Origin: Streptomyces sp. ERV7
GTDB taxonomy: Bacteria > Actinomycetota > Actinomycetes > Streptomycetales > Streptomycetaceae
Assembly (NCBI RefSeq): GCF_001653515.1
Contig: NZ_LYOY01000040.1
Coordinates: 1,488,001 to 1,552,000, forward strand
Direction: 5' to 3'
Length of the DNA: 64,000 bases
The translations under genes were made by a program, and so were the position numbers. A model generated the notes under the pieces. That model saw nothing but the letters and a program-made list of their open reading frames with translations, was not told the DNA's origin and did no database searches. Positions 1 to 7,686 of the stretch are shown here, piece after piece. Numbering within the stretch: the first letter of the stretch is position 1; each line of letters opens with the position of its first letter.

Positions 1-1
1 G

Positions 2-121
2 GGTGCGGCCCTCATCGCCGCGCTCTGGCTGGGCCAGCAGCCGCCCGCGCTGGCCTGGCCCGCGCTGGTGGTGATCCTCGCCGGGCTCGCGCTCGTCGTC
101 AGAGCCAGCCGTTCCGCTTGA
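2..121 (+). CDS. C-terminal end of a membrane protein, possibly an EamA/DMT-type transporter (partial)
   Basis: The window opens inside this reading frame; 39 residues and a TGA stop at 119-121 remain. The visible end is a single long hydrophobic helix, rich in Ala, Leu and Val, closed by a short basic Arg-Ala-Ser-Arg tail. This is how the last helix of EamA/DMT-type small-molecule exporters usually looks, but so little is left that the family is a guess. Its stop overlaps the stop of the convergent corA gene by about 23 bases, and no terminator separates the two. Confidence 0.5.
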   Translation, partial: GAALIAALWLGQQPPALAWPALVVILAGLALVVRASRSA

Positions 122-1226
122 GCGTGCGGTGGATGACCAGGCAGCTGCCGGCGATGGCGGCCAGCACGAGCGGATAGCCGTACTTCCAGTGCAGCTCCGG
201 CATGTGGTCGAAGTTCATGCCGTACACCCCGCACACCATCGTCGGTACGGCGATGATCGCCGCCCATGAGGTGATCTTGCGCATGTCCTCGTTCTGCGCG
301 AACGAGGCCTGCGCCAGATTGGCCTGGAGGATCGAGTTCAGGAGCTCGTCGAAGCCGACGACGTGCTCCTGCACGCGCGCGAGGTGGTCGGCCACATCGC
401 GGAAGTACTTCTGGATGTCCGGGTCGACCAGCCGCATCGGCCGCTCGCTGAGCAGCTGCATCGGCCGCAGCAGTGGTGAGACAGCCCGCTTGAACTCCAG
501 CACCTCGCGCTTGAGTTGGTAGATCCGCCCGGCGTCCGTGCCGCGCGGGCTGCCCTTGGACGGGGCCGAGAAGACATCGATCTCGACCTCGTCGATGTCG
601 TCCTGCATCGCGTCCACGACCGCCAGATAGCCGTCGACGACCTGGTCGGCGATGGCGTGCAGCACGGCCGACGGGCCCTTGGCGAGCAGCTCGGGGTCGT
701 CCTGGAGGCGCTTGCGCAGCGCCCGCAGCGAGCCCTGGCCGCCGTGCCGGACGGTGATCACGAAGTCCCGGCCGGTGAAGCACATCACCTCGCCGGTCTC
801 CACGACCTCGCTGGTGGCGGTGAGTTCGGCGTGCTCCACGTAGTGGACGGTCTTGAAGACGGTGAACAGCGTGTCGTCGTACCGCTCCAGCTTGGGCCGC
901 TGGTGGGCGTGGACCGCGTCCTCCACGGCCAGCGGGTGCAGCCCGAACTCGGCGGCGATACCGGCGAATTCGGCCTCGGTCGGCTCGTGCAGTCCGATCC
1001 AGGCGAACCCGCCGTCCTCCCGTACCCGCCGCATCGCCTCGCGCGGCGACAGGCAGGAGTCGGCCTGGGTGCGCAGCCCGTCGCGGTAGACCGCGCAGTC
1101 GACGACCGCGCTGCTCGCGGACGGGTCGCGGGTGGGGTCGTACGAGTTGTACGGGGCGGTGTTCTTGCGCAGCGACGGACGCAGGGAGGGGCGGACCGCG
1201 GCGCGCAGGTCACGGATCATGGACAT
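99..1226 (-). CDS. corA: CorA-family magnesium/cobalt transporter
   Basis: A 375-residue divalent cation channel of the CorA family, which moves Mg2+ (and Co2+) across the cytoplasmic membrane as a pentamer. The long N-terminal cytoplasmic part is rich in charged helices. The C-terminus carries the two membrane helices, and the signature Tyr-Gly-Met-Asn follows the first one, close to the end. The protein ends in a basic Lys-Arg-Asn tail, normal for the cytoplasmic end of the second helix. The ATG at 1226 follows a GGAG-like site and is preceded by a long non-coding leader. The length fits the family. It converges on the upstream membrane-protein fragment and is divergent from the SUFU-domain gene. 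Confidence 0.93.
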   Translation of the reverse strand: MSMIRDLRAAVRPSLRPSLRKNTAPYNSYDPTRDPSASSAVVDCAVYRDGLRTQADSCLSPREAMRRVREDGGFAWIGLHEPTEAEFAGIAAEFGLHPLAVEDAVHAHQRPKLERYDDTLFTVFKTVHYVEHAELTATSEVVETGEVMCFTGRDFVITVRHGGQGSLRALRKRLQDDPELLAKGPSAVLHAIADQVVDGYLAVVDAMQDDIDEVEIDVFSAPSKGSPRGTDAGRIYQLKREVLEFKRAVSPLLRPMQLLSERPMRLVDPDIQKYFRDVADHLARVQEHVVGFDELLNSILQANLAQASFAQNEDMRKITSWAAIIAVPTMVCGVYGMNFDHMPELHWKYGYPLVLAAIAGSCLVIHRTLKRNGWL

Positions 1227-1654
1227 GGCAGGACTCCTTCACGGAGGGGCCGCCGACGGGCGTGGCACTGCCCGGAATGGGGACGTGACGCGAGGACTGC
1301 GTACATCTGCGTACGTCCGCAAAGCGGGCGGAACCGCGGGATGCGGTGACGGCGTGCGCTACTGAAACGGACTGGGCGAGGCGATGTGCTCTTCCGCCGT
1401 GCGACATGCCATGAGACTCAGATGTTTCCCGGTGGAACGGCCGGGTAAGGAGGTCTCGATCACAGGGAACAACGAAGGCGCACGGAAGAGCGGTTGGTAC
1501 TGCCAGGCCGACTTCGATCCATCGCAGCCCCACCTCCTCCGGCCGGTCCCCCGTGAGGGACTTCCTGCTGCCCTGAACAGCGGCCAAGACTATCAGCCGG
1601 CGCAAGTGTCAAGTCCGTACTTTGCTCGTTCGATACGGCTTCTATGCTCAACTC
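1227..1654. other. 428-base divergent intergenic region with possible structured leader
   Basis: No convincing gene lies here; frames that are open lack Streptomyces codon bias. On the minus strand a perfect TTGACA (1612-1607) is followed 14 bases later by TAGTCT (1592-1587). If this is the corA promoter, the leader would be about 360 bases long. On the plus strand a full anti-16S complement TAAGGAGGT (1446-1454) has no start codon behind it. Its minus-strand copy ACCTCCTTA could pair with a GGAGGAGGT-like run at about 1543-1530. A leaderless -10 candidate, TATGCT (1643-1648), sits just before the SUFU gene start. I do not recognise an M-box or another named riboswitch. Confidence 0.35.
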
Positions 1655-2239
1655 ATGGTTGATGTTCTTGCTCTCGTCGAGGCCAGGCTGCGTACCGCCC
1701 TCGGTGAACCGGACGCGCGCGCCGCGGTGACCTTCCTCGGCACGGACCGCGTCGAGGTGCTGCGCTTCGCCGACGGGGACATCGTCCGCTACGCCACGCT
1801 CGGCATGTCGGCGCAGCCCATGACCGACCCGGCCGCCGCTCTCGCCGACCCGGTCAAGGGTCCGCGCGCCGAGCTGGTCCTGTCCGTACGGGCCGCTCTC
1901 GCCGACACGGACAAGGTGCTGCGCCCGCTCGCCGTCCTCGCCTCCACCCCGCAGGTCGAGGGCGTGGTGGTGGCCCCCGGCGCCTCGCTCGACATCGGGG
2001 AACCGCTGTGGCCCGGGGCGCCGTTCGCCTCGGTCCTGGTCGCGGAGCCGGGCGGGCTGGTCGAGGACCTGGAGCTCGACGACCCGATGGAGCCGGTCCG
2101 CTTCCTGCCGCTGCTGCCGATGACGGCCAACGAGGCGGCCTGGAAGCGGGTGCACGGGGCGCAGCAGCTGGAGGAGCGCTGGCTGGCCAACGGGACGGAT
2201 CTGCGCGATCCGCTGCGTACGTCTGTGCGGCTCGACTAG
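1655..2239 (+). CDS. Suppressor-of-fused (SUFU) domain protein
   Basis: A 194-residue cytoplasmic protein with the SUFU fold. Such proteins are scattered through actinobacteria, sometimes as immunity-like or accessory proteins, and their role is not established. The second half shows the family pattern: a hydrophobic strand ending in Phe-Leu-Pro-Leu-Leu-Pro, then Thr-Ala-Asn-Glu and a helix with Gly-Ala-Gln-Gln-Leu. I chose the ATG at 1655 over the in-frame TTG at 1622 because a -10 element, TATGCT, sits 7 bases upstream. That would give a leaderless message starting at this ATG. It stands alone, divergent from corA. Confidence 0.75.
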   Translation: MVDVLALVEARLRTALGEPDARAAVTFLGTDRVEVLRFADGDIVRYATLGMSAQPMTDPAAALADPVKGPRAELVLSVRAALADTDKVLRPLAVLASTPQVEGVVVAPGASLDIGEPLWPGAPFASVLVAEPGGLVEDLELDDPMEPVRFLPLLPMTANEAAWKRVHGAQQLEERWLANGTDLRDPLRTSVRLD

Positions 2240-2328
2240 CCCGGGAGCCCTCGCCCGCCCCTGTTGCCACACGCCGACCGGGTGATCGTCCTTGACGCGG
2301 CGCGGGACGGGGAGGACCGTTGGCATGT

Positions 2329-2967
2329 ATGAGGGGCGAACCCAGTTGCCCGAAGTGCGGAGGCCGGGTCAGGGCGCCCGGTCTCTTTGCCGACACCTGG
2401 CAGTGCGACATCCACGGGACGGTGCACCCGCTGCAGCCGGTGGTCCCCCCGAGCGTCGAGGCGCTCGGCGTCGTGGTGCACCGGGCGAAGGTGCCCGTCT
2501 GGATGCCGTGGCCGCTGCCGATCGGCTGGCTCTTCACGGGTGTGGCGTGCGCGGGCGACGACCGCAGCGGCGGCCGCGCGACCGCCGTGGCCTGCTCGGG
2601 CCCCGGACCGCTCGGCGGCATCGGTGAGCTGCTGCTCGTGGCGGAGGAGCTGGGCGTCGGCCTCGGCGCCCGGTACGCGGGCATCGACGGCCCCGACCCC
2701 GGCCCGTACATGAGCGTCGACAAACCCCCGCAGGCCAAGGTCCTCGCGGCCGGGCGCCCCACCCCGCTCTGGCACGTGACCGGCACGCCCGACGACCGCG
2801 CGGTCTTCGCGGGCGAGGCCCGCGGCCTGTGGCTGTGGGCGATCCTGTGGCCCGAGCAGTCCGGTCTGCTGCTCTACGACGAGCTGGTCCTCACCGATCT
2901 GCGCGACGCGGGCGCCGAGGTCGAACTGGTGCCGTGCGGGGCGCTGTCGCCCCGGATCCTGTCGTGA
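2329..2967 (+). CDS. Conserved actinobacterial protein with N-terminal zinc-ribbon-like Cys pair (DUF6758-like)
   Basis: A 212-residue protein of unknown role, conserved in Streptomyces. It begins with a Cys-Pro-Lys-Cys knuckle, and a further Cys and His (Trp-Gln-Cys-Asp-Ile-His-Gly) follow about 20 residues later, so a small metal-binding ribbon is likely. The body holds Trp-rich segments (Trp-Met-Pro-Trp, Leu-Trp-Leu-Trp) and Gly-rich loops but no catalytic motif I know. The ATG at 2329 is chosen because homologues start Met-Arg-Gly-Glu-Pro, with GGAGG at 2311-2315. A TTG at 2320 is the alternative. It is the first of three same-strand genes with the PHP and MarC genes. Confidence 0.75.
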   Translation: MRGEPSCPKCGGRVRAPGLFADTWQCDIHGTVHPLQPVVPPSVEALGVVVHRAKVPVWMPWPLPIGWLFTGVACAGDDRSGGRATAVACSGPGPLGGIGELLLVAEELGVGLGARYAGIDGPDPGPYMSVDKPPQAKVLAAGRPTPLWHVTGTPDDRAVFAGEARGLWLWAILWPEQSGLLLYDELVLTDLRDAGAEVELVPCGALSPRILS

Positions 2968-3086
2968 CGCGCGCGTGGCCGGGCGCCCCGAGTGCGGTGA
3001 CCGCCACAGCCGTTGCGGGCGGGACAGGGGCTACGCGCAGTTATCCTTGATTGTCCCCTGTCAGCCCCTACGCCCTGGAGCCACGC

Positions 3087-3950
3087 GTGCGCATCGATCT
3101 GCACACCCACTCCACGGCGTCCGACGGCACGGACACCCCGGCCGAGCTGGTCCGCAACGCGGCCGCCGCCGGTCTCGACGTCATCGCGCTCACCGACCAC
3201 GACACCACCCGCGGTCACGCGGAGGCGACGGCGGCGCTGCCCGCCGGTCTGACCCTGGTGACCGGCGCCGAGCTCTCCTGCCGTGTCGACGGCATCGGGC
3301 TGCACATGCTGGCGTACCTCTTCGACCCCGAGGAGGCGGAGCTGGCGCGCGAGCGCGAGCTGGTCCGCGACGACCGGGTGCCGCGCGCCCGGGGGATGGT
3401 CGCCAAGCTCCAGGAGCTGGGCGTCCCGGTCACCTGGGACCAGGTGGCGCGGATCGCGGGCGACGGCTCCATCGGCCGTCCGCACGTCGCCGAGGCGATG
3501 GTCGAGCTGGGCGTCGTCGGCTCGGTGTCCGAGGCGTTCGTGCCCGAGTGGCTGGCGGACGGCGGACGCGCGTACGTCGGCAAGCACGAGCTCGACCCGT
3601 TCGACGCGATCCGGCTGGTCAAGGCCGCCGGCGGGGTCACCGTCTTCGCCCACCCGCTCGCCGTCAAGCGCGGCCGGGTCGTGCCCGAGACGGTCATAGC
3701 CGAGCTCGCCTCGGCCGGCCTCGACGGCATCGAGGTCGACCACACCGACCACGACGCGCCCACGCGCGCGAGGCTGCGCGGTCTGGCCGCCGAGCTCGGT
3801 CTGCTGACCACCGGCTCCAGCGACTACCACGGTGGCCGCAAGGCCGTGCGGCTCGGGGAGTGCACCACCGACCCCGAGATCTACGGCGAGATCACCCGCC
3901 GTGCGACGGGCGCGTTCCCCGTCCCGGGCGCGGGCGGAACCGGCCGCTAG
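3087..3950 (+). CDS. PHP-domain metal-dependent phosphoesterase
   Basis: A 287-residue member of the PHP family, trinuclear metal-dependent phosphoesterases related to the nucleotide-3',5'-bisphosphate and 5'-3' RNA phosphatases of the TrpH/RNase AM type. The metal-binding motifs are clear: Asp-Leu-His-Thr-His at the N-terminus, Thr-Asp-His-Asp about 35 residues later, a central His-Pro-Leu-Ala, and Ser-Ser-Asp-Tyr-His near the end. I chose the GTG at 3087, preceded by GGAG at 3077-3080, because the family begins just before the first His motif. The TTG at 3051 would add a tail not expected for the family. MarC follows 99 bases downstream. Confidence 0.9.
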   Translation: MRIDLHTHSTASDGTDTPAELVRNAAAAGLDVIALTDHDTTRGHAEATAALPAGLTLVTGAELSCRVDGIGLHMLAYLFDPEEAELARERELVRDDRVPRARGMVAKLQELGVPVTWDQVARIAGDGSIGRPHVAEAMVELGVVGSVSEAFVPEWLADGGRAYVGKHELDPFDAIRLVKAAGGVTVFAHPLAVKRGRVVPETVIAELASAGLDGIEVDHTDHDAPTRARLRGLAAELGLLTTGSSDYHGGRKAVRLGECTTDPEIYGEITRRATGAFPVPGAGGTGR

Positions 3951-4049
3951 CCCAGGGCCGCGGCCCTTTCGCATCTCCTCCCCGGGAGGACTCCGCCCGG
4001 CGGGGTCCCCCTTCTGCTCCGTACACCCCTCTTCCTGCAAGGCACCACC

Positions 4050-4655
4050 GTGTTCGACGCTGCCGTCTTCGGCTCCCTGTTCCTCACCCTCTTCGTCATC
4101 ATGGATCCCCCCGGGATCACACCGATCTTCCTCGCGCTCACCTCCGGCCGCCCCGCCAAGGTGCAGCGCAAGATGGCCTGGCAGGCCGCTGCCGTCGCCC
4201 TCGGTGTGATCACCGTGTTCGGTCTGGTGGGCAACCAGATCCTGGCGTATCTGCACATCGACGTCCCCGCGCTGATGATCGCGGGCGGTCTGCTCCTCCT
4301 GCTCATCGCGCTCGACCTGCTCACCGGCAAGATGGAGGAGCCGAAGCAGACCAAGGACGTCAATGTGGCGCTGGTGCCGCTGGGCATGCCGCTGCTCGCC
4401 GGGCCCGGCGCGATCGTCCAGGTGATCCTGGCGGTCCAGAACCACGACACGTTCGGCGGACAGGTCGCGGTCTGGGCGGCGATCCTGGCGATGCACATCG
4501 TGCTCTGGCTGGTCATGCGGTACTCGCTGCTGATCATCCGGGTGATCAAGGACGGCGGCGTCGTCCTGGTGACCCGGCTGGCGGGCATGATGCTCTCCGC
4601 GCTCGCGGTGCAGCAGATCATCAACGGCGTCACCCAGGTGATCCAGGGCGCGTAA
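4050..4655 (+). CDS. MarC-family integral membrane protein
   Basis: A 201-residue polytopic membrane protein of the MarC/UPF0056 family, whose transport substrate is unknown (the old multiple-antibiotic-resistance label was withdrawn). About six hydrophobic helices are visible. The family signature Asp-Pro-Pro-Gly sits at the end of the first helix, and a second Gly-Pro-Gly-Ala motif occurs near residue 115. The GTG at 4050 follows AAGG at 4039-4042 with normal spacing. A strong hairpin lies 18 bases past the stop, so this gene ends the run that starts at about 2.3 kb. Confidence 0.9.
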   Translation: MFDAAVFGSLFLTLFVIMDPPGITPIFLALTSGRPAKVQRKMAWQAAAVALGVITVFGLVGNQILAYLHIDVPALMIAGGLLLLLIALDLLTGKMEEPKQTKDVNVALVPLGMPLLAGPGAIVQVILAVQNHDTFGGQVAVWAAILAMHIVLWLVMRYSLLIIRVIKDGGVVLVTRLAGMMLSALAVQQIINGVTQVIQGA

Positions 4656-4672
4656 CCCCCACCGGCCCAGCA

Positions 4673-4713
4673 AAAAGCGCCCCCGTGCACCGACGTTCGG
4701 TGCGGGGGCGCTT
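4673..4713 (+). terminator. Strong GC hairpin terminator after marC-like gene
   Basis: AAAGCGCCCCCG and the complementary CGGGGGCGCTT form the arms of a long stem with a short TGCACCGA/TTCGGTGC inner stem. It lies between the end of the MarC gene and the end of the convergent small gene and may serve both strands. Confidence 0.75.
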
Positions 4714-4742
4714 CGGCTTGCCGCGTAGGAGATCCTTACGCG

Positions 4743-4895
4743 TTACGAAGCCGAGCTTTCGGCCGGGCGGATGTAGATGCGCTGGCCGATTGCGGCGGCC
4801 TGCTGCACGATCCGGTTGACGGAGGCGGCGTCCACGACGGTGCTGTCCACGGCGGAGCCGTCGACGTCGTTGAGGCGCATGATTTCGAAGCGCAT
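4743..4895 (-). CDS. Small conserved Streptomyces protein (50 residues), function unknown
   Basis: A 50-residue frame on the minus strand with strong Streptomyces codon bias, starting ATG and preceded by GGGAG at a suitable distance. The peptide begins Met-Arg-Phe-Glu-Ile-Met-Arg-Leu. It alternates acidic and small residues and ends with Ile-Tyr-Ile-Arg-Pro-Ala-Glu-Ser. The composition suggests a soluble small protein with a beta strand at each end. I know no function. I believe near-identical copies sit next to MarC/NYN genes in related species, which is recall rather than something tested here. It is convergent with the MarC gene and divergent from the NYN gene. Confidence 0.75.
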   Translation of the reverse strand: MRFEIMRLNDVDGSAVDSTVVDAASVNRIVQQAAAIGQRIYIRPAESSAS

Positions 4896-5008
4896 GGCTT
4901 CTCCCTTCGTCTGATCCTCCTGAAGGAGAACTACTGGTACTGGTGCGCGGGGGACTCAGCCCCGTTACGACTGGTACAACGGGTTGCCCTTGGCAAACAT
5001 TCCCTACG

Positions 5009-5037
5009 CTAAGGAAATTTTTTCACGAACTAAATAC
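5009..5037. promoter_or_regulatory. AT-rich candidate promoter/operator between divergent genes
   Basis: This stretch (GGAAATTTTTTCACGAAC and flanks) is strikingly AT-rich for the genome and lies between the divergent small gene and the NYN gene. On the minus strand TTCGTG, 17 bases, TAGGGA could be a promoter for the 50-residue gene. The assignment is only positional. Confidence 0.35.
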
Positions 5038-5092
5038 TGGCAGGTAAGGCACCGGTTGTGTGGGGTCGCTCACGCCACCGAGAATGAGGGCA

Positions 5093-6046
5093 ATGAGCGA
5101 ACCAGGCGACATCCCAGGCATCTCCGACGGCCCGAGCGACCCGGCCGACCCGGGCGCGTCCACCGTGTCCGACATCGCCGTACGGCTGGAGCGCACCAAC
5201 CAGCTGCTGCGGCGGATGCTGGCCGAGGTGGCGAAGACGCCCTCCACCCACGCGATCTTCGTGGACGCGGGCTATGTGTACGCGGCGGCGGGCCTCCTGG
5301 TCGCCGGGACGGAGGACCGGCGGTCCTTCGACCTCGACGCCGAGGGGCTGATCGAGGCCTTCATCGACAAGGCGCGCACGATCTTCGCGGACAGCCGGCT
5401 GCTCCGTGTGTACTGGTACGACGGCGCGCGCCGGCGCATCCACACCGCCGAGCAGCAGTCGATCGCCGAGCTGCCGGACGTGAAGGTGCGCCTCGGCAAC
5501 CTCAACGCCAACAACCAGCAGAAGGGCGTCGACTCACTGATCCGCTCCGACCTGGAGTCCCTCGCCCGGCACCGCGCCATCAGCGACGCGGCGCTCATCG
5601 GCGGCGACGAGGACCTGGTCTCGGCGGTCGAGGCGGCGCAGGGGTACGGCGCGCGGGTCCACCTCTGGGGCATCGAGGCGGCGGAGGGGCGCAACCAGGC
5701 GGAGCCGCTGCTGTGGGAGGTCGACAGCCAGCGCACGTTCGACCTGGACTTCTGCAAGCCGTACGTCACCCGGCGGCCGGTGACGATGTACGAGGACAGC
5801 GGGCCCGCGCCGACGCGGGACGATGTGCGGTTCGTGGGGGCGCAGATCGCGGCGACGTGGCTGTCGGAGCGGGGGCGCGCGGCGCTGGCGCAGCTGCTCC
5901 CCGGGCACCCGTACCTGCCCGGCCCGGTGGACCAGGACCTCCTGGTCGAGGCGGAACGCCTGCTGCAGCGGTCGCTGCGGGGGCACGCGGATTTGCGGCG
6001 GGCGCTGCGGGACGGGTTTTGGCAGCACCTTCAGTCGCAGTACTGA
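5093..6046 (+). CDS. NYN-domain protein (PIN-like nuclease family, LabA-type)
   Basis: A 317-residue soluble protein. The NYN domain occupies roughly residues 45-215. It begins with Ile-Phe-Val-Asp-Ala-Gly-Tyr, the first acidic site of the PIN-like fold. It contains Lys-Gly-Val-Asp and Gly-Gly-Asp-Glu-Asp, the further metal-binding Asp residues. NYN domains are predicted Mg2+-dependent ribonucleases; the substrate is unknown here. The C-terminal third is helical and of unknown role. The ATG at 5093 was chosen over an upstream GTG/TTG because homologues start near it, although only GAGGG lies upstream. A 650-base repeat block follows with no terminator hairpin next to the stop. Confidence 0.85.
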   Translation: MSEPGDIPGISDGPSDPADPGASTVSDIAVRLERTNQLLRRMLAEVAKTPSTHAIFVDAGYVYAAAGLLVAGTEDRRSFDLDAEGLIEAFIDKARTIFADSRLLRVYWYDGARRRIHTAEQQSIAELPDVKVRLGNLNANNQQKGVDSLIRSDLESLARHRAISDAALIGGDEDLVSAVEAAQGYGARVHLWGIEAAEGRNQAEPLLWEVDSQRTFDLDFCKPYVTRRPVTMYEDSGPAPTRDDVRFVGAQIAATWLSERGRAALAQLLPGHPYLPGPVDQDLLVEAERLLQRSLRGHADLRRALRDGFWQHLQSQY

Positions 6047-6152
6047 GCGCTCGGTGGGGTGCCCGGACTTTGCCCGCGGGCCGGTGGGGGCTGGGCGCGG
6101 TCCCCAGCGCCCCTTCTTGGCCGGACTTCACCTTGCGGCCGGTGGGTGGCTG

Positions 6153-6625
6153 GTCGCGCAGTTCCCCGCGCCCCTGAACCCTCTGGATCCGCGGACCGTG
6201 CTGGGTTGCTCGCGCAGTTCCCCGCGCCCCTGAACCCTTTGGATCCGCGGACCGTGGGTGGTTCTCGCGCAGTTCCCCGCGCCCCTAAAAAGCCTGTGGC
6301 TGAGCTGGGTTCCCCGCGCCCCTGAACCCTTTGGATCCGCGGACCGTGGGTGGTTCTCGCGCAGTTCCCCGCGCCCCTAAAAAGCCTGTGGCTGAGCTGG
6401 GTTCTCCGGCTGCGGCGGACCCCCTGAGGGGCGCGGGGACGCCCCTGAACCCTCTGGATCCGCGGACCGTGCTGGGTTGCTCGCGCAGTTCCCCGCGCCC
6501 CTGAACCCTTTGGATCCGCGGACCGTGGGTGGTTCTCGCGCAGTTCCCCGCGCCCCTAAAAAGCCTGTGGCTGAGCTGGGTTCTCCGGCTGCGGCGGACC
6601 CCCTGAGGGGCGCGGGGAACTGCGC
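6153..6625. repeat. Interspersed repeat block of TTCCCCGCGCCCCT and GGATCCGCGGACCGT units
   Basis: A non-coding block made of two alternating short motifs. GCAGTTCCCCGCGCCCCT (or its core) recurs at about 6159, 6215, 6270, 6310, 6362, 6486 and 6540, and inverted at about 6425 and 6604. GGATCCGCGGACCGTG recurs at about 6185, 6241, 6332, 6457 and 6511. A segment of about 130 bases (6179-6312) is present again at 6451-6583, so larger units were also copied. The core motif is widespread between genes in Streptomyces; a cluster this dense is unusual. It separates the NYN gene from the convergent hydrolase. Confidence 0.85.
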
Positions 6626-6703
6626 GGCCGGCCCCCACCGGCCGCAAGGTGGAGTCCGGGCCCAAAAGGGGCGCGAGCAACCGCCCGCCGGCCCGCAGGT
6701 GAG

Positions 6704-7573
6704 CTACGTGCTGCGCGCCGTCGCCGTCGCCCAGAAGTCCGTCAGGGCCCCCGCCAGCCGCGCGGGGTGCGAGACGTTGGGGGAGTGGCCCGCGCCCGCG
6801 ATCACCGTGTGGCGCGCATCCGTGGAGCGCGCCAGCGCGGCCAGCTCGGACACGGTCCACACCGACTCCTCGTCCCCGTACGCGACGTGCAGCGGCACGG
6901 GCAGGGCGGCGATGTCCTCCGTGCGGTCCGGCTCCGTCCTCAACTGCCGCCCCGCGGCGATGAGTTGGCCCGGCCGGGTGTTGAACCACCGCTGCCGCAG
7001 GAACGCGGCGACATCCGGGGCGTCCGGCTCGTACGCGGGGTCACGGCTGTCCAGCCACCGAGTCGCCGCCCACACCACCGCCGGGGGCAGGACGGGCAGC
7101 GCGGCCCGCAGCAGCCGGATCTTGGCGCGCTGCTCCGGGCCGACGTGCCCCGGCCCGGACGACAGCAGGGTCAGCGAGCCGAAGGAGCGGGGGGAGAGGC
7201 GGACGGCCGCGCGGGCCACCAGACCGCCGAAGGAGTGGCCGACGAGGTGGACGGGCCCGTCGCCGAGCGCCGCCGCCTGGGCGACGGCGTCCTCGGCGAG
7301 GACGCGGGGGGTGTAGCCGGACGCGCCGCGCGGCCCGGGGCTCTCGTGCTGGCCCCGTCCGTCGACCGCCACAGCCCGGTACCCGGCCCGCGCGAGCGGC
7401 TCCAGGAGCGCGAGGAAGTCCTCCTTGCTCCCGGTGAAACCGGGCAGCAGCAGCGCGGTCCCGAGCGTGGGCCCGGCGGGCTCGCAGTCGAGCACGGCGA
7501 AGCGGCCGCGGGGCGTCTCCAGCGGGTACGCGCGCGTGCCGGAGGGCAGGGCCAGGGACCGGGGCTTGCTCAT
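6704..7573 (-). CDS. Alpha/beta hydrolase
   Basis: A 289-residue alpha/beta hydrolase. The nucleophile elbow is Val-Gly-His-Ser-Phe-Gly-Gly, an oxyanion-type Pro-Gly-Phe-Thr-Gly loop precedes it, and the catalytic His is in Gly-Ala-Gly-His-Ser-Pro near the end. No signal peptide is seen, so it is probably cytoplasmic; the substrate cannot be told. The ATG at 7573 is chosen because the fold's first strand starts right behind it. TACGCT lies about 7 bases upstream on the same strand, so a leaderless message is possible. It converges on the repeat block. Confidence 0.88.
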   Translation of the reverse strand: MSKPRSLALPSGTRAYPLETPRGRFAVLDCEPAGPTLGTALLLPGFTGSKEDFLALLEPLARAGYRAVAVDGRGQHESPGPRGASGYTPRVLAEDAVAQAAALGDGPVHLVGHSFGGLVARAAVRLSPRSFGSLTLLSSGPGHVGPEQRAKIRLLRAALPVLPPAVVWAATRWLDSRDPAYEPDAPDVAAFLRQRWFNTRPGQLIAAGRQLRTEPDRTEDIAALPVPLHVAYGDEESVWTVSELAALARSTDARHTVIAGAGHSPNVSHPARLAGALTDFWATATARST

Positions 7574-7639
7574 ATGCCGAGCGTAACCGGGGTGCGCGGG
7601 CACCGGAGCGCCGCCCCGGGCGGCCGGGCCCGGACGCAC

Positions 7640-7674
7640 TTCGGCCCGGCACCCCAGGGGGATGCCGGGCCGAA
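7640..7674 (-). terminator. Hairpin terminator of the DEAD-box helicase gene
   Basis: TTCGGCCCGGCA (7640-7651) and TGCCGGGCCGAA (7663-7674) form a perfect 12-base-pair stem 12 bases past the helicase stop codon. It has no U-rich tail, which is common in Streptomyces. Confidence 0.7.
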
Positions 7675-7686
7675 GAAGCGTGGTGC

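Noticed and set aside
1210..1605. Upstream extension-like minus-strand frame ahead of corA
   Set aside because: Different frame from corA, mixed codon bias and no family resemblance; better read as leader.
1384..1662. Open frame of 92 codons upstream of the SUFU gene
   Set aside because: Codon use lacks the G/C third-position bias, it overlaps the promoter, and no ribosome site fits.
2874..4673. Minus-strand frame of about 600 codons opposite the PHP and MarC genes
   Set aside because: Shadow composition rich in His/Gln/Gly/Arg; both genes on the plus strand have clear family motifs.
6153..6625. CRISPR array
   Set aside because: Repeats are short, irregularly spaced and interleaved with a second motif; there are no uniform unique spacers and no cas genes in the window.
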